Assembly (NCBI GenBank): GCA_964633205.1
Contig: CAZWFN010000003.1
Coordinates: 33,953 to 97,952, forward strand
Reading direction: 5' to 3'
Length of the DNA: 64,000 nt
Source: CAYVQE01 sp964633205
Lineage (GTDB): Bacteria > Myxococcota > B64-G9
Shown here in pieces: positions 17,026 through 24,474 of this stretch; the first letter of the stretch is position 1; each line of letters starts with the position of its first letter. The notes beneath the pieces are model-generated. The model had not been told where the DNA came from and made no database searches. It saw nothing but the letters and a program-made list of their open reading frames with translations. Both the position numbers and the translations under genes were made by a program.

Positions 17026-18120
17026 TCAATCCGCTGCCGCGGGGGCATCGCGGCGCAGGCGGACGCGGGCGAGGACCGGGTTGTGGTCGGAGTGGGCGAA
17101 GCCGAGATCGGCGCATTCGACCGCCAGCAGCTCCACGTCGGGTCCGAGCAGAAAGGCGTCGACCGTGGTGGTGAAGGTCTCGCCCGGGCGGTAGGGCGCG
17201 TCGGTGGCCCGCAGGCTGGGCCTGTCCGCATCCCAGGCCCGGCGCCAGCCGGGCGGGGTCCAGCCGGCCGGCACCTGCTGGAACCAGTCGGGCCGGCGCC
17301 CGGCCGGGCCGAACTGATCGGGCGCCAGCCCGGGCGGGGCGTGGTTCCAGTCGCCGCCGACCACCACGTGGTGGCCGGCCGCGGCCAGCCGCAGCATGTG
17401 TTTTTTCAAAAAGGCCATCTGGGCGGCGCGCAGCCGGCCGTCGCGGTCGAAGGCCGACAGGTGCAGGTGCAGCAGCACCCAGTCGTGCCCGTCCGGCGCG
17501 GCCAGGCGCAGCTGGTGGACGCAGCGCTTGAGGTGGAACACCCGCACCGGCCAGGCGTAGTCGCCGGGTAGCTGCAGCCGCAGCGCGCCGCTGGGTCGCG
17601 GCCGGCTCAGGCTCAACAGGCCGGAGTGCACCTTGCCCAGCGGCCGGCGCAGCGGGTAGGGGATGTAGGCCACCCGGAAGTTGAGCGCCCGGGCGCGGAA
17701 GTGGGCCGGCAGCGCGGCCGCGATCACCCGCGCCTGATCCATGCCGAAGCTGCGCGCGGCGTCGAAGTCGACCTCCTGCAGCAGCACCACCGCCGCTGGG
17801 TGGGCCGCCAGCCAGACGGCCAGCTGGCGCAGGTTGCGCTCCACCCGCCCGCGCGAGCGCGGCCGCACCTGCGCCCCGCCGTCCATGAAGAAGTCGGCCC
17901 CGCGGTCCAGCCCGGCGTAGCCCAGGTTCCAGCTCAGCAAGCTGAGCTCGGCCCCGGCCGCCGGCGGCTCGGCCGGGGCCTCGTGGCCGGGCGCCACCGG
18001 GGTGGGCATGCGGTCGTCGGGCCGCCATTCGAGCATTAGCAACAACCCCAGCGCCAGCAGCAGCAGCCCCAAAAGCCCCAGGCCCAGGCGCGCCAGCCAG
18101 CGGGTGATGCGGGTTCTCAT
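17026..18120 (-). CDS. Endonuclease/exonuclease/phosphatase family protein, membrane-anchored
   Basis: A 364-residue protein. ATG 18120 starts an N-terminal membrane anchor (RLGLGLLGLLLLALGLLLML), with the catalytic domain outside the cytoplasm. The DNase I-like fold is marked by LSLLSWNLGYAG, LLQEVDFD (metal-binding Glu), LLHLHLSAFD, VVVGGDWNHAPP (catalytic Asp/Asn) and FAHSDHNPVLARVRL (terminal Ser-Asp-His). Such proteins act as nucleases, phosphodiesterases or sphingomyelinase-like phosphatases; the substrate cannot be told. There is no Shine-Dalgarno, and the promoter at 18129-18157 predicts a leaderless transcript. The last 250 bases before the stop are exactly duplicated at 14452-14698. 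A longer in-frame extension to 18222 would include promoter sequence and is rejected. Confidence 0.85.
   Translation of the reverse strand: MRTRITRWLARLGLGLLGLLLLALGLLLMLEWRPDDRMPTPVAPGHEAPAEPPAAGAELSLLSWNLGYAGLDRGADFFMDGGAQVRPRSRGRVERNLRQLAVWLAAHPAAVVLLQEVDFDAARSFGMDQARVIAAALPAHFRARALNFRVAYIPYPLRRPLGKVHSGLLSLSRPRPSGALRLQLPGDYAWPVRVFHLKRCVHQLRLAAPDGHDWVLLHLHLSAFDRDGRLRAAQMAFLKKHMLRLAAAGHHVVVGGDWNHAPPGLAPDQFGPAGRRPDWFQQVPAGWTPPGWRRAWDADRPSLRATDAPYRPGETFTTTVDAFLLGPDVELLAVECADLGFAHSDHNPVLARVRLRRDAPAAAD
17053..17299. repeat. Long direct repeat, right copy (247 bp, inside the 17026-18120 gene)
   Basis: Right copy of the perfect repeat that brackets the AbiE-type cassette. Here it is part of an intact reading frame that ends with the codons for RRDAPAAAD and a stop. 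Confidence 0.92.
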
Positions 18121-18128
18121 GAGCAGCG

Positions 18129-18157
18129 AGGCTAGCACCGCACAAATCGCGGCACAA
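18129..18157 (-). promoter_or_regulatory. Promoter of the 18120 gene (leaderless)
   Basis: Minus-strand -35 TTGTGC (18157-18152), 17-base spacer, -10 TAGCCT (18134-18129). The start codon at 18120 is only nine bases below the -10, so the mRNA should begin within about three bases of the ATG. Confidence 0.55.
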
Positions 18158-18261
18158 GAGGCTCTACTCGGTGGACAAAAGCATGCAGACTTGACTCGTT
18201 TGTTCAGCTCAGGCCGACTCAAGAGCCTCTAGCAGGCCCCGGGCCGAAGGGGCAAGCCGCC

Positions 18262-18290
18262 TTGGCCCGCAACGGCAATGGCCCTATACT
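18262..18290 (+). promoter_or_regulatory. Promoter of mntA (near-leaderless)
   Basis: -35 TTGGCC (18262-18267), 17-base spacer, -10 TATACT (18285-18290). The expected start near 18297 is about two bases before ATG 18299. This argues against the upstream in-frame ATG at 18278, which lies inside the spacer. Confidence 0.6.
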
Positions 18291-18298
18291 CGAAGGCG

Positions 18299-18766
18299 AT
18301 GAGCGATCGCGGCGACATCAAGCCCGCAGAATGCGAGGCCCTGGGCGAAGCGCTGGCCGCTGATGATTCCCGGCTCGGCATCGTGGCCGCTTACCTCCAC
18401 GGCTCGCGGGCCCGCGGCGAGGCGCTGGCGGACAGCGATATCGACATCGCCGTGTTCACCGACGGCTCCGCGGCCCGGGCGGGCGACACCACCCGGCTCG
18501 AGTTCGAGCTGTGCGAGCGGCTGGAGCGCACCAGCGGGCTCAAGCGGCTCGACGTGCGCATCCTCGACCGGGCGCCGTTGATGGCGCGGGGCAAGGTGCT
18601 GACCGAGGGGCGGCTGCTGTACTCGGGTGACGAAAGCGCCCGCGTGCGGTTGGAGCGCGACACCCGCATCCGCTATCTCGACTATCTGCCCAAGATGAGG
18701 TGGCTCAACCGGGCCCTGCTGGCAAGCATGGCCGAGAAGGGACTCGGCGATGGTGGATCCCGATAG
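18299..18766 (+). CDS. mntA: MntA-type nucleotidyltransferase antitoxin (type VII toxin-antitoxin)
   Basis: A 155-residue minimal nucleotidyltransferase. The active-site signature is complete: HGSRARGEALADSDIDIAVF (GSRARG at 35-40, D47 and D49), with the third acidic residue in LKRLDVRIL. In characterised MntA/HepT pairs MntA AMPylates the HepT RNase on a tyrosine and silences it. The 3' end overlaps the start of a hepT reading frame at 18750, the usual arrangement, but that frame ends after 19 codons. The antitoxin gene is thus intact while its partner is lost. The start was chosen from the promoter; an alternative ATG lies seven codons upstream. Confidence 0.82.
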   Translation: MSDRGDIKPAECEALGEALAADDSRLGIVAAYLHGSRARGEALADSDIDIAVFTDGSAARAGDTTRLEFELCERLERTSGLKRLDVRILDRAPLMARGKVLTEGRLLYSGDESARVRLERDTRIRYLDYLPKMRWLNRALLASMAEKGLGDGGSR

Positions 18767-18809
18767 GGTGCGGCGGCTGATGGCGCGGCTGGTCAGGGAC
18801 TCGCGATGA
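18750..18809 (+). pseudogene. hepT: HepT toxin remnant (first 19 codons)
   Basis: ATG 18750 opens a frame that reads MVDPDRVRRLMARLVRDSR and stops at 18809. The start, its overlap with the mntA end and the N-terminal sequence match the beginning of HepT proteins, which are normally about 140 residues with an RxxxxxH RNase motif. Everything after residue 19 is missing, and the sequence runs straight into the 3' end of the convergent lipoprotein gene at 18793. A deletion removing the toxin is the simplest reading. Confidence 0.65.
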
Positions 18810-19635
18810 GCCCGGGTTCGGCGGCGGGGCGGGTTGGGGATGCGGTCTGTTGGGCGGGCTCGGGCTCGGGGCGGGCGGCGACCAGCAGGCGGGTCTTTTC
18901 CAGCACGCCCTGGGCCAGCGCCTCGGCGGCAGCCTCGAGCAGGCGCTGTTTCAGCGCCCGCCGCTTGCGCTGCAGGTAGTAGGGGCTCTCGTCGCTGGTG
19001 TCGTGCACCCGCTCGAACACGGTGAACAGGATGGTGCCGGTCTTGGCGTCGAACAGGGTGGCCTCCAGCACGCCGGCCGCCTCCAGGGTGCGCGAGGGCG
19101 CGGCCAGCGCGCCGATCACGGTCGGGTAGAGCCAGGCCCAGCCGTTGAGGTAGCTGCGGTCGATGAAGCGGTGGCGGTAGAGCAGCAGGTACTCGGCCCG
19201 GTAGCGGGCGGCCAGCTCGCGCAGCCCGGGGATGCCGCTGGTGGCCGGCCAGTCGGTGGAGATCTCGGTGGCCACCTCGAAGAAAGCGGCCTCGTCCAGC
19301 ACCCGGGTGAGCACGGCCGGCACGTCGGCCAGCGGCAGCTCGGCGTCCGGGTCGTAGCGCTCGGCCACCTGCACCACCCCCACCCGGGCGTCGCGCTCCA
19401 GAAACACCGGCGCGGCCAGCACCTGGCGCAGGGCCTGCTCGCTGATGGTGCCGACTTTGTCGCGCTTGAAGTGGTTCTTCTCGAGCTTTTGGGATTGCTG
19501 CGCCACCGGCAGCGGTTCCATCTGCGGTGCCCGCAGCTCGCCGCGGGCGGCGGCGCAGCCGCCGGCGGCCGCGGCGGCGGCCAGGGTCAACGACAGCAAC
19601 AGGGCATGGGCGGTCATGGGCTTGGCGGACGACAT
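18793..19635 (-). CDS. Exported lipoprotein of unknown function (280 aa)
   Basis: ATG 19635 has AGGAGG eight bases upstream. The signal peptide (MTAHALLLSLTLAAAAAAG) ends in a lipobox before GC-AAARGE. The mature protein has a mixed alpha/beta core: VFLERDARVGVVQVAERY, LADVPAVLTRVLDEAAFFEVATEIS, LRELAARYRAEYLLLYRHRF, then GVLEATLFDAKTGTILFTVFERVHD. This order of strands and helices resembles lipoproteins that form GNA1162/LpoB-like or CsgG-like domains (a strand, a search for activity in age, then a report of type to file), but the match is weak. The C-terminus is Pro/Ala-rich. It converges with the mntA-hepT remnant and overlaps it by 17 bases. Confidence 0.7.
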   Translation of the reverse strand: MSSAKPMTAHALLLSLTLAAAAAAGGCAAARGELRAPQMEPLPVAQQSQKLEKNHFKRDKVGTISEQALRQVLAAPVFLERDARVGVVQVAERYDPDAELPLADVPAVLTRVLDEAAFFEVATEISTDWPATSGIPGLRELAARYRAEYLLLYRHRFIDRSYLNGWAWLYPTVIGALAAPSRTLEAAGVLEATLFDAKTGTILFTVFERVHDTSDESPYYLQRKRRALKQRLLEAAAEALAQGVLEKTRLLVAARPEPEPAQQTASPTRPAAEPGLIASP

Positions 19636-19707
19636 GGTAGCGACCTCCTGGTCTCGGTTTTCATCGTGCATTCACCCCGGCCAACGCCTCCACCCGGACC
19701 GGGCTTA

Positions 19708-19727
19708 CACCGCCGGGCGGTTTTTTT
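19708..19727 (+). terminator. Compact hairpin with T7 tract
   Basis: ACCGC-CGG-GCGGT is followed directly by seven T on the plus strand, an intrinsic-terminator shape. No plus-strand gene lies just upstream, so it may be an orphan that stops antisense transcription. Confidence 0.4.
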
Positions 19728-19897
19728 GTGTCCCGGCACCTGTAAGCCGGGCCCCGGAGTGTGCGTTGGATCACCGGTGGCGCGACCGGCGCGCTGCCGG
19801 GCCGGGTGCAGCGGCGGCAGCGCGGGGCGCGGCCCGGCCCGGCCCTTGGGGGCGAAGCGGAGGCCCGGCATGACCGGACGGCACAGCGACGGGCGGT

Positions 19898-19926
19898 TTG
19901 TCCTCGGGCCGGCCAGCGGGTATCGT
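19898..19926 (+). promoter_or_regulatory. Promoter of the ECF-sigma operon
   Basis: -35 TTGTCC (19898-19903), 17-base spacer, -10 TATCGT (19921-19926). The predicted start near 19933 lies upstream of TTG 19952 and downstream of the more distal in-frame start at 19898, which supports the shorter protein. Confidence 0.55.
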
Positions 19927-19951
19927 GGCCGGCGGGGAAGGAGCCCGCGGC

Positions 19952-20566
19952 TTGGCGAACGACTACCGCGATGCGGTCTGGCTGGAGCGCGAGCGGGCGC
20001 TGATCGCGCGCGCCCGCGACGGCGACCGCCAGGCCTTCGGCGAGCTCTACCGCGCCCTGGCGCCGGATCTGTACCGCCAGGTGCTGCTGCCGCGGCTGTC
20101 GGATCCGGCGGCGGCCGAGGACGCGCTGGCCGAGACCTTCGCCGCGGCCTTCCGCCGGCTCGACGGCTACCGCGACCAGGGCCGCAGCCTGTTCTTTTGG
20201 CTGGCGCGCATCGCCGCCAACCAGGCCATCGACCAGCACCGCCGCCGAGGCCGCAAGCGGCGCGCGCTCGACGGCCTGCGCCGGCTGTGCCGGCCGCTGG
20301 CCCAGCCCGCGACCGGCGCCGACGAGGAGCTGATCCAGCGCCTCGACGCGCCCGCGCTGCAGCGCCGGGTGCAGGCCGCGCTGGGGCGCCTGCGGCCGCG
20401 CTACCGGCGCGCGCTGGAGCTGCGCTTTTTCGAGGGGCTGGATCGGGTGGGCTGCGCGGCGCGGCTGGAGCTGAAGCTGGGCACCTTCGACGTGCTGTTG
20501 CTGCGGGCCCTGCGGGCGTTCAAAAAGGAGTGGGAGCATGAGCGACGAAGCGCCGAGCAAGCGTGA
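19952..20566 (+). CDS. ECF-type RNA polymerase sigma factor
   Basis: A 204-residue protein starting at TTG 19952 with GGAAGGAG about eight bases upstream. Region 2 is clear (AFGELYRALAPDLYRQVLLPRL, then AAEDALAETFAAAFRRLDGYRDQGRSLFFWLARIAANQAIDQHRR). Region 4 is LGRLRPRYRRALELRFFEGLDRVGCAARLELKLGTFDV... and retains the helix-turn-helix pattern, although its recognition helix departs from the common VKSRLxRAR form. It directs RNA polymerase to a regulon that cannot be defined here. The next gene, overlapping by 29 bases, encodes a single-pass membrane protein of the kind that acts as an anti-sigma factor, so regulation by envelope signals is likely. Confidence 0.85.
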   Translation: MANDYRDAVWLERERALIARARDGDRQAFGELYRALAPDLYRQVLLPRLSDPAAAEDALAETFAAAFRRLDGYRDQGRSLFFWLARIAANQAIDQHRRRGRKRRALDGLRRLCRPLAQPATGADEELIQRLDAPALQRRVQAALGRLRPRYRRALELRFFEGLDRVGCAARLELKLGTFDVLLLRALRAFKKEWEHERRSAEQA

Positions 20567-21284
20567 ACAGCGCCAGGCCGAGGCGCTGGCCCGGGCGCTG
20601 GAGGGCCAGGCCGAGGCCGGCCCGGCCCCGCCCGAGGCGCTGGAGGCGGCCGGCCTGCTGGTCCAGAGCCGCGACGAGCCGCTCGCGGCCGAGCGCAAGC
20701 AGGCCATCTACGCGCGCGTGGAGGCGGCGCTCGCTGCGCCGCAGTCCGCCGCGGCCGGGCGCCGCCGCCGCAGCTGGTGGCTGCCGGGCACGCTGGCCGC
20801 CACCGCGGCCGCGGCCGCGGCGCTGGCCCTGATGCTGTGGCTGCCGCTGGAGCCGAGCCCCACCGGCCTGCCGCGGCCCGACAGCGCCCTGCTGCACCAG
20901 CAGGCGCGGGCCGCCGCCGGCCAGGCCGCAGCCGCCCGCGGCCTGGCCCGCCACATGCGCGCCTACCGCCGCGTCGTGCTGGCCGAGCTCGAGCAGCGCT
21001 ACCGCCCCGCCGCGGCGCCCGCGCCCGCGGCCGTCAGATCCGGCCGCAGCGCCCCGGCGGCGCGCTCGGTCCTGGCTCCGGCCCCCGGCCGGCCGCAGCG
21101 CCCCAACCTCCCGGCGGGCGGCCGCTTCGCAACAACCCCGGCGGGTAACCCGTCTCGCGCCGCGGCCGCCGGCGGCGGCCGGGCAACCCCCGCTGGGCGC
21201 TGTTCCGTTTCCTTTTCGGTTCAATGGCCGCCCGCCGGGCGGGTGGCCTGGGCCGGCGGCCAGGGGGGCGATCATGACGGCTAG
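20538..21284 (+). CDS. Putative anti-sigma factor-like single-pass membrane protein
   Basis: A 248-residue protein with an ATG at 20538 behind AAGGAGTGGGAG, overlapping the sigma gene by 29 bases. The N-terminal 80 residues are helical, charged and cytoplasmic. One transmembrane helix follows RRRSWW (LPGTLAATAAAAAALALMLW). The periplasmic part has an Ala-rich helix (LLHQQARAAAGQAAAARGLARHM) and then a Pro/Ala/Arg-rich, probably disordered tail. No HxxxCxxC zinc motif is seen, so it is not a classical ZAS anti-sigma. The role is inferred from gene order and topology. The end overlaps the next start by 11 bases. Confidence 0.6.
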   Translation: MSDEAPSKREQRQAEALARALEGQAEAGPAPPEALEAAGLLVQSRDEPLAAERKQAIYARVEAALAAPQSAAAGRRRRSWWLPGTLAATAAAAAALALMLWLPLEPSPTGLPRPDSALLHQQARAAAGQAAAARGLARHMRAYRRVVLAELEQRYRPAAAPAPAAVRSGRSAPAARSVLAPAPGRPQRPNLPAGGRFATTPAGNPSRAAAAGGGRATPAGRCSVSFSVQWPPAGRVAWAGGQGGDHDG

Positions 21285-21780
21285 GCTGCGCTGGATGCTG
21301 CCGCCGCTGCTGCTGGGCCTGGTGTTGGCGGCCGGCTGCAGCCGGCGCGGCGAGGCCGGGCCCTGGCTGGCCCGGGCCCTGGCCGCCCACCAGCGGGCCG
21401 ACGCCCAGCTCGACCGCGGCCGGCTGGACGCCGCCCGCCAGAGCCTGCAGGCCATGGTCGAGCAGCCGCCGCCGGCCGGGCTGGCCGCGGTCGACGCCCG
21501 GGTGGTGCGCCAGGACGCCTTCTACCGGCTGGCCCAGATCGAGCTTTTGGCCGACAGGCCGCGGGCGGCGCTGGACTGGTGCCGCCAGGGCCTGGCCCTG
21601 GGCGATGGCGGCGACCTGTTCGCCGCCAATTTGCACCTGGACCGCGGCCGGGCGCTGGAGCGGCTGGGCCGCGACCGTGACGCGGCCGCCGCCTACCACC
21701 GGGCGCTGCTGATCAACGAAAAGCTGCTGGCCGCGGCCCTGGGCCAGCGGGCGCCGCAGCCGCGGGACGAGCACCCATGA
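21274..21780 (+). CDS. TPR-containing lipoprotein (168 aa)
   Basis: ATG 21274 lies inside the end of the preceding gene. The signal peptide (RWMLPPLLLGLVLAAGC) carries a lipobox at C22. The rest is helical with tetratricopeptide-like pairs: LARALAAHQRADAQLDRGRLDAARQSLQAMV, FYRLAQIELLADRPRAALDWCRQGLAL and LHLDRGRALERLGRDRDAAAAYHRALLIN. It is probably a periplasmic or outer-membrane scaffold. It belongs to the sigma operon, and its stop overlaps a possible mini-ORF leading to the next gene. Confidence 0.75.
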   Translation: MTARLRWMLPPLLLGLVLAAGCSRRGEAGPWLARALAAHQRADAQLDRGRLDAARQSLQAMVEQPPPAGLAAVDARVVRQDAFYRLAQIELLADRPRAALDWCRQGLALGDGGDLFAANLHLDRGRALERLGRDRDAAAAYHRALLINEKLLAAALGQRAPQPRDEHP

Positions 21781-21842
21781 TGCCGCACAGCGCCGCCACC
21801 CCACCGGCAACGGCGCCGCGGCCGGAGGATGGGATCCCATGA
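21777..21842 (+). CDS. Possible 21-codon coupling ORF
   Basis: ATGATG at 21777 overlaps the stop of the TPR lipoprotein by four bases. The frame runs 21 codons (MMPHSAATPPATAPRPEDGIP) and ends in a TGA that itself overlaps the ATG of the next gene (ATGA at 21839-21842). Double overlap suggests translational re-initiation across the gap, but chance is possible. No protein function is proposed. Confidence 0.2.
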   Translation: MMPHSAATPPATAPRPEDGIP

Positions 21843-22234
21843 CCTTGCGCATCGCTGCTGTTCTGTTCGCTGTGGCCCTGGCCGCCGGCGCCGCGCTCGG
21901 CGGCTGCGCCGCGGCCGGCAGCCAGGCCGAGCTGACCCCCCAACCCGGCCTGCGGCCCGACCCGGCCGAGCTGCGCCGGGCCGACGCGCTGCTGGCCGAG
22001 CAGCGCCGGCTGGCCGAGCAGCTGGCCGGCGGGCTCAACGCCAGCGCCAGCCCCGACTGCGAGCGCGCCCGCGAGCTGGCCGACGCCATCTGCCAGCTGG
22101 CCGACCGCATCTGCGCCATCGCCCGGCGCCACCCGCACGACGGCGAGCTGGAAAAGCGCTGCCGCGACGCCCGCCAGCGCTGCGAGAGCGGCCGCGCCCG
22201 GCTGGCGGTGCGCTGTCCGGCCGGGGTCGAGTGA
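21839..22234 (+). CDS. Small Cys-rich lipoprotein (131 aa)
   Basis: ATG 21839 has GGAGG nine bases upstream. The signal peptide (IAAVLFAVALAAGAALGGC) ends in a lipobox. The mature part is a helical hairpin with the first helix LRRADALLAEQRRLAEQLAGGL and then six Cys in the pattern C-x10-C-x6-C-x15-C-x6-C-x10-C (SPDCERARELADAICQLADRICAIARRHP..., KRCRDARQRCESGRARLAVRC). This could form a disulfide-stapled helical bundle. The pattern recurs in deltaproteobacterial lipoproteins that I cannot name. It is the penultimate gene of the sigma operon. Confidence 0.7.
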   Translation: MTLRIAAVLFAVALAAGAALGGCAAAGSQAELTPQPGLRPDPAELRRADALLAEQRRLAEQLAGGLNASASPDCERARELADAICQLADRICAIARRHPHDGELEKRCRDARQRCESGRARLAVRCPAGVE

Positions 22235-22545
22235 TGCGCGGCCTGCTGCTGCTCGGCCTGCTGCTGCTCGGTCTGGTCGTGCTGCTGGTCGCGCTCCGAG
22301 GCCGCGGCAAGGCCCTGTTCCGCATCCGCATCCGCGGCGGCCGGGCCGAGCTGCGCGGCCAGGTCCCCGGCCGCAGCCAGGCCGACGTGCTCGAGTTCGT
22401 CGACAGCCTCGAGCTGCCCGACGGAGCCGAGATCAGCGGCCACCCCGCTGCCCGCAACCAAGACCCCGGCCGCGGCTTCGAGCTGCGCTTCAGCAAGATC
22501 CCCCAGCCCACCCGGCAACGCATCCGCAACTACCTCTACCTGTGA
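22234..22545 (+). CDS. DUF3634 family protein (103 aa)
   Basis: ATG 22234 shares one base with the preceding stop (TGATG). There is an N-terminal membrane helix (LLLLGLLLLGLVVLLVAL), then a compact soluble domain with FRIRIRGGRAELRGQVPGRSQADVLEFVDSLEL, and a Tyr-rich end (PTRQRIRNYLYL). This matches my memory of DUF3634 proteins, in which the basic RIRxGxxxxxxGxxP strand-turn is conserved. Function is unknown. It is the last gene of the 19952-22545 operon. Confidence 0.72.
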   Translation: MRGLLLLGLLLLGLVVLLVALRGRGKALFRIRIRGGRAELRGQVPGRSQADVLEFVDSLELPDGAEISGHPAARNQDPGRGFELRFSKIPQPTRQRIRNYLYL

Positions 22546-22636
22546 CCCCGCCGGACCGGACGCGCCCGCCCGGGACCGGAGCTCCCCAGCGCCGGCCGGG
22601 CGGGTACCGTACGAGACATGGAACCCCGGCCCGGGG

Positions 22637-24433
22637 TCAGTGCTGGTCGTAGCCGCTGTCGATGGCCTCGCAGCCGGTGCCGGCGCTCACGCCGGCGAAG
22701 CAGTGGGCCACCTGTTGTTGGGTGTAGGGCAGGGTGATCAGGGCGCCGTGGCGGGCGCTCGGGCTCTGCTCGGTCATGGGGTTCTGGAACAGGATGCGGG
22801 TGGCGCGGCCGGCGTCGTCGGGCCAGCCGAAGTTGGCCGCCGCCGGCAGCGGCAGCTCGGCCATGCCGCTCACCGGGTGGTGGTAGGGCACGGCCAGGTC
22901 GGCGCCGAAGGCGCGGGCCCAGGCGTCGGAGACCGGGTGCGAGATGATGGCCTCGTCCACGGCCTGGAAGAACAGCACCGGCCGCGGCGCGCGGCCACGG
23001 TCCTCGGCGGTGCGGGCGTAGGCGTGGGGATCGGCCCCGTCCAGCAGGACCTCGGCCAGGCCCAGCACCACCTCGGTGGCGATGGGCTCGGCCGCCAGGA
23101 TGTCGTCGACCAACAGCGAGAAGAAGCCGAAGCGCACGATCCGCGAAAAACCGCCGGCGCCCACGAACAGTGCGGCCGCGTCCAGCTCGCGGCTGCTGGC
23201 GAAGGTCAGGCTGCCGCTGATGGCGCCCAGGCTCAGACCCATGTAGAACAGGCGCTGCTCGTCCAGCGCGCCGGCCACGCCCAGCGTCGACTCCAGCGCT
23301 GCGTTGAGCGCCGGGATGCCCGCCAGCAGGGCCATGTGATCGGCGGCCGCCTGGCGGAAGTTGTCGCGGGTGGCCAGCAGGTCGTCGAAATCCAGCATGT
23401 CCAGGTCGCTGCCGCCGCCGGCCGGGGCCCGATCGCCGTGGTAGGGCAGGTCGATGGCGGCCAAGGCGAAGCCGGCCGCGGCCAGCGGGCCGGCCAGCTG
23501 GAAGAAGTCCAGCTTGTCCTGGCCGCCGCCGTGCTGGAACAGCACCAGCGGGTAGGGCGGCTCGCCGGCGGCCGGCAGCGCCACGGCGATGCCCGGGCGG
23601 GTCTCGCCCACCGGCTGCGGGGTGCCGCTGGCGTCCAGCGCGATGGTGCCGTCCGGGCCGCGCAGCTCGGGCAGCGCCAGCACGCCCAGCGCCGCCTGCG
23701 GCGCCAGCAGCTCGGCCACCGCGGGCGGCGGGGCGGCGTCGCCCAGCGCGTCCAGGGGCCTGGCCTCCAGCGCAGCGACCCGCAGCCCGCCCTGCTGGCC
23801 GAGCCGCGCCCACCAGGCGGGCAGGGCGCGGTGACTGGTGGCCAGCGAAAAGGGCAGCGCCAGCTCGACCGCGGTGTCGGCCGGCAGGGCAGCGGCCGCG
23901 GCCGCGTAGTCCGGGTGGGCGGTGCCGTCGGCTGCGCATACCGCCAGCGCCCGGGCGCCGGCCACCGCGCCCGGCGACACGACCAGCACCACCCGCTGCA
24001 CGCCGGGCGGCAGCGGGCCGCTGGGCGCGACCAGCAGCGAGCGGCCATCGTTCAGCAGCTCGGCCGTGTGCTCGACGGCCAGCGGCTGCAGCGGCTCCTG
24101 CTCCGCGGCGCCGAACCACAGCAGCCCGTCCGCGTCGACCGCGGCGGCCGGGGCCGACAGGGGCAGGATCACGGTCGGCAGCCGCGGCCAGCCGTCCACC
24201 CGGTCGAGCTGGGCGGCCCAGCCGGGACGCATCTCGGCCAGCAGCCCGACGGCCCTGTCGCCCGCCGGCGGTGCGAAGTCGGCGCCCGCGCCCCATAGCG
24301 GGTGGGGCATGGCATAGGCCCGCTCGCAGGCCACACAAGGCAACGGCTCCGGCCCCCCCTGCCCACCGCCGCAAGCGGCGAACAGCCCGCCGACCACCAG
24401 CGCCCCGAACCGCACCAACCGCATCGTCGCCAT
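22637..24433 (-). CDS. Alpha/beta-hydrolase lipoprotein (bacterial lipase-like)
   Basis: ATG 24433 (MATMRLVRFG) has GGGGAG eight bases upstream; the protein is 598 residues. The signal peptide ends in the lipobox LFAAC followed by GGG. The N-terminal half resembles the Ig-like region of bacterial virulence-factor lipases (LPTVILPLSAPAAAVDADG, PLPPGVQRVVLVV). The hydrolase domain shows the oxyanion strand LVLFQHGGGQDKLDF, AIDLPYHGDR, the nucleophile elbow GLSLGAISG with the Ser, and a late HP-V-D/H region (ISHPVSDAWARAF, VPYHHPV) that could supply the His. It is likely an outer-surface esterase or lipase; the substrate is unknown. It is transcribed from 24475-24503 and reads alone. Confidence 0.8.
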   Translation of the reverse strand: MATMRLVRFGALVVGGLFAACGGGQGGPEPLPCVACERAYAMPHPLWGAGADFAPPAGDRAVGLLAEMRPGWAAQLDRVDGWPRLPTVILPLSAPAAAVDADGLLWFGAAEQEPLQPLAVEHTAELLNDGRSLLVAPSGPLPPGVQRVVLVVSPGAVAGARALAVCAADGTAHPDYAAAAAALPADTAVELALPFSLATSHRALPAWWARLGQQGGLRVAALEARPLDALGDAAPPPAVAELLAPQAALGVLALPELRGPDGTIALDASGTPQPVGETRPGIAVALPAAGEPPYPLVLFQHGGGQDKLDFFQLAGPLAAAGFALAAIDLPYHGDRAPAGGGSDLDMLDFDDLLATRDNFRQAAADHMALLAGIPALNAALESTLGVAGALDEQRLFYMGLSLGAISGSLTFASSRELDAAALFVGAGGFSRIVRFGFFSLLVDDILAAEPIATEVVLGLAEVLLDGADPHAYARTAEDRGRAPRPVLFFQAVDEAIISHPVSDAWARAFGADLAVPYHHPVSGMAELPLPAAANFGWPDDAGRATRILFQNPMTEQSPSARHGALITLPYTQQQVAHCFAGVSAGTGCEAIDSGYDQH

Positions 24434-24474
24434 GGAATCTCTCCCCTCTCGCTCGCCCCCCGAGGCTCCCGGCA

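Larger units (their letters stand above)
19636..19951. other. Intergenic region (316 bp) between divergent genes
   Basis: It holds the AGGAGG of the minus-strand lipoprotein, a small T-tract hairpin (19708-19727), an inverted repeat GGCTTACA (19702-19709) / TGTAAGCC (19741-19748) around that hairpin, and the ECF-sigma promoter at 19898-19926. I see no credible gene in it. Confidence 0.55.

Noticed and set aside
18278..18298. ATG 18278 as the mntA start
   Set aside because: It falls inside the spacer between -35 and -10 of the likely promoter; ATG 18299 suits the signal and the MntA N-terminus.
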